Notes under the pieces: model-generated
What the model was told of the DNA's origin: nothing
Databases searched by the model: none
What the model saw: only the letters and a program-made list of their open reading frames with translations
Shown here: in pieces, positions 63,667 through 64,000 of the stretch
Position numbering within the stretch: the stretch's first letter is position 1
Layout of the letters: each line of letters begins with the position of its first letter
NCBI RefSeq assembly: GCF_000518645.1
Contig: NZ_KI912466.1
Location: 434,988 to 498,987, forward strand
DNA length: 64,000 nucleotides
Source of the DNA: Curvibacter gracilis ATCC BAA-807
GTDB lineage: Bacteria > Pseudomonadota > Gammaproteobacteria > Burkholderiales > Burkholderiaceae_C
Reading direction: 5' to 3'
Translations under genes and position numbers: made by a program

Positions 63667-64000
63667 TCAGCGGCGCGGCCGCAAGCGACCCAGGCCCTGG
63701 GCCAGCGCGATACCGGCCAGCGAGCACAGGCCGGTGATCACCCAGGTCCACTGCCAGCCGCCCACCCGGGCCGCCAGCAGCCCGACCAGCGGGGGCGACA
63801 AAAACTGCCCCAGCGAGGAGCACTGCTGCATCCAGCCGACGGTGGTGGAGATCGTGTCGTCGTCGGGGGCATGGCGCACGGCCTGCGCAAACAAAGTGCC
63901 CGGGATGATGCCGCCGACCATCGAGAAGCACAGCACAGCCCCCATGCGCGCCGCCAAGCCCAGAGGCCAGACATCCTGGAACGCCAGCCAGGCCCCCAAG
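63667..64000 (-). CDS. MFS transporter, C-terminal part (runs off the right edge)
   Basis: The visible ~110 residues hold about four membrane spans of a major facilitator protein: GLAARMGAVLCFSMVGGIIPGTLFAQA, the STTVGWMQQCSSLGQFLSPPLVGLLAARVGGWQ stretch and a C-terminal span ending in RLRPRR. The middle motif resembles the second-half repeat of drug/sugar MFS proteins. The N-terminal two thirds lie beyond the window. Substrate unknown. Confidence 0.85.
   Translation of the reverse strand, partial: LGAWLAFQDVWPLGLAARMGAVLCFSMVGGIIPGTLFAQAVRHAPDDDTISTTVGWMQQCSSLGQFLSPPLVGLLAARVGGWQWTWVITGLCSLAGIALAQGLGRLRPRR

Overview
The window is high-GC chromosomal DNA from a betaproteobacterium, most likely Burkholderiales and probably Comamonadaceae or a close relative. 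That rests on recognised gene orders, not on a database search: pilBCD-coaE-zapD-yacG, petABC followed by sspA-sspB, hemA-prfA-prmC-grxD, and a long mla-murA-his-tat gene train with a short-form HisG. Almost everything is conserved core genome. I see no prophage, CRISPR array, plasmid functions or intact insertion sequence. No gene-free stretch exceeds 300 bases.

Layout. 0-2.7 kb: end of a ugp glycerol-3-phosphate import operon (ugpA tail, ugpE, ugpC, ugpQ). 2.7-9.4 kb: a small membrane protein, then hemA-prfA-prmC-grxD, a Lon-like AAA ATPase and a CNNM/CBS membrane protein. 9.4-15.6 kb: lytic transglycosylase, proS, rppH, proB, obgE, rpmA, rplU. 15.7-22.5 kb: ispB, tRNA-Pro(CGG), type IV pilus genes pilBCD, coaE, zapD, yacG. 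22.5-29.4 kb: NUDIX hydrolase, DUF815 ATPase, argJ, secA, M23 peptidase, and a divergent DciA-like protein. 29.4-34.3 kb: tRNA-Thr(UGU), sspB, sspA, the cytochrome bc1 genes petCBA, and mscL. 34.4-37.5 kb: pdxA, a Nif3-like protein and a DegS-like protease.

37.5-54.1 kb is the most striking structure: about 22 genes all on the minus strand, read mlaF-E-D-A-C-B, an ABC exporter pair, ibaG, murA, hisG-D-C-B-H-A-F-I-E, hinT, tatA-B-C. Gaps are short or overlapping, with a terminator-like hairpin before the train and a good terminator after tatC. It joins outer-membrane lipid transport, peptidoglycan precursor synthesis, histidine synthesis and Tat export. 54.2-60.6 kb: gltD and gltB (glutamate synthase), with their own promoter and terminator.

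60.6-64 kb is the least ordinary part. It has two AATTGGGG(T/A)CAGAT repeats next to a RAYT-like (REP-associated transposase-like) gene. That gene is broken at a six-C tract and also lacks the expected HUH histidines and catalytic tyrosine. Beside it is a translationally coupled trio: a methyltransferase, a DUF1415 protein and a conserved unknown. The end of an MFS transporter runs off the window.

Start codons were chosen by family N-termini, Shine-Dalgarno sequences and overlaps. Promoter and terminator calls are by eye.
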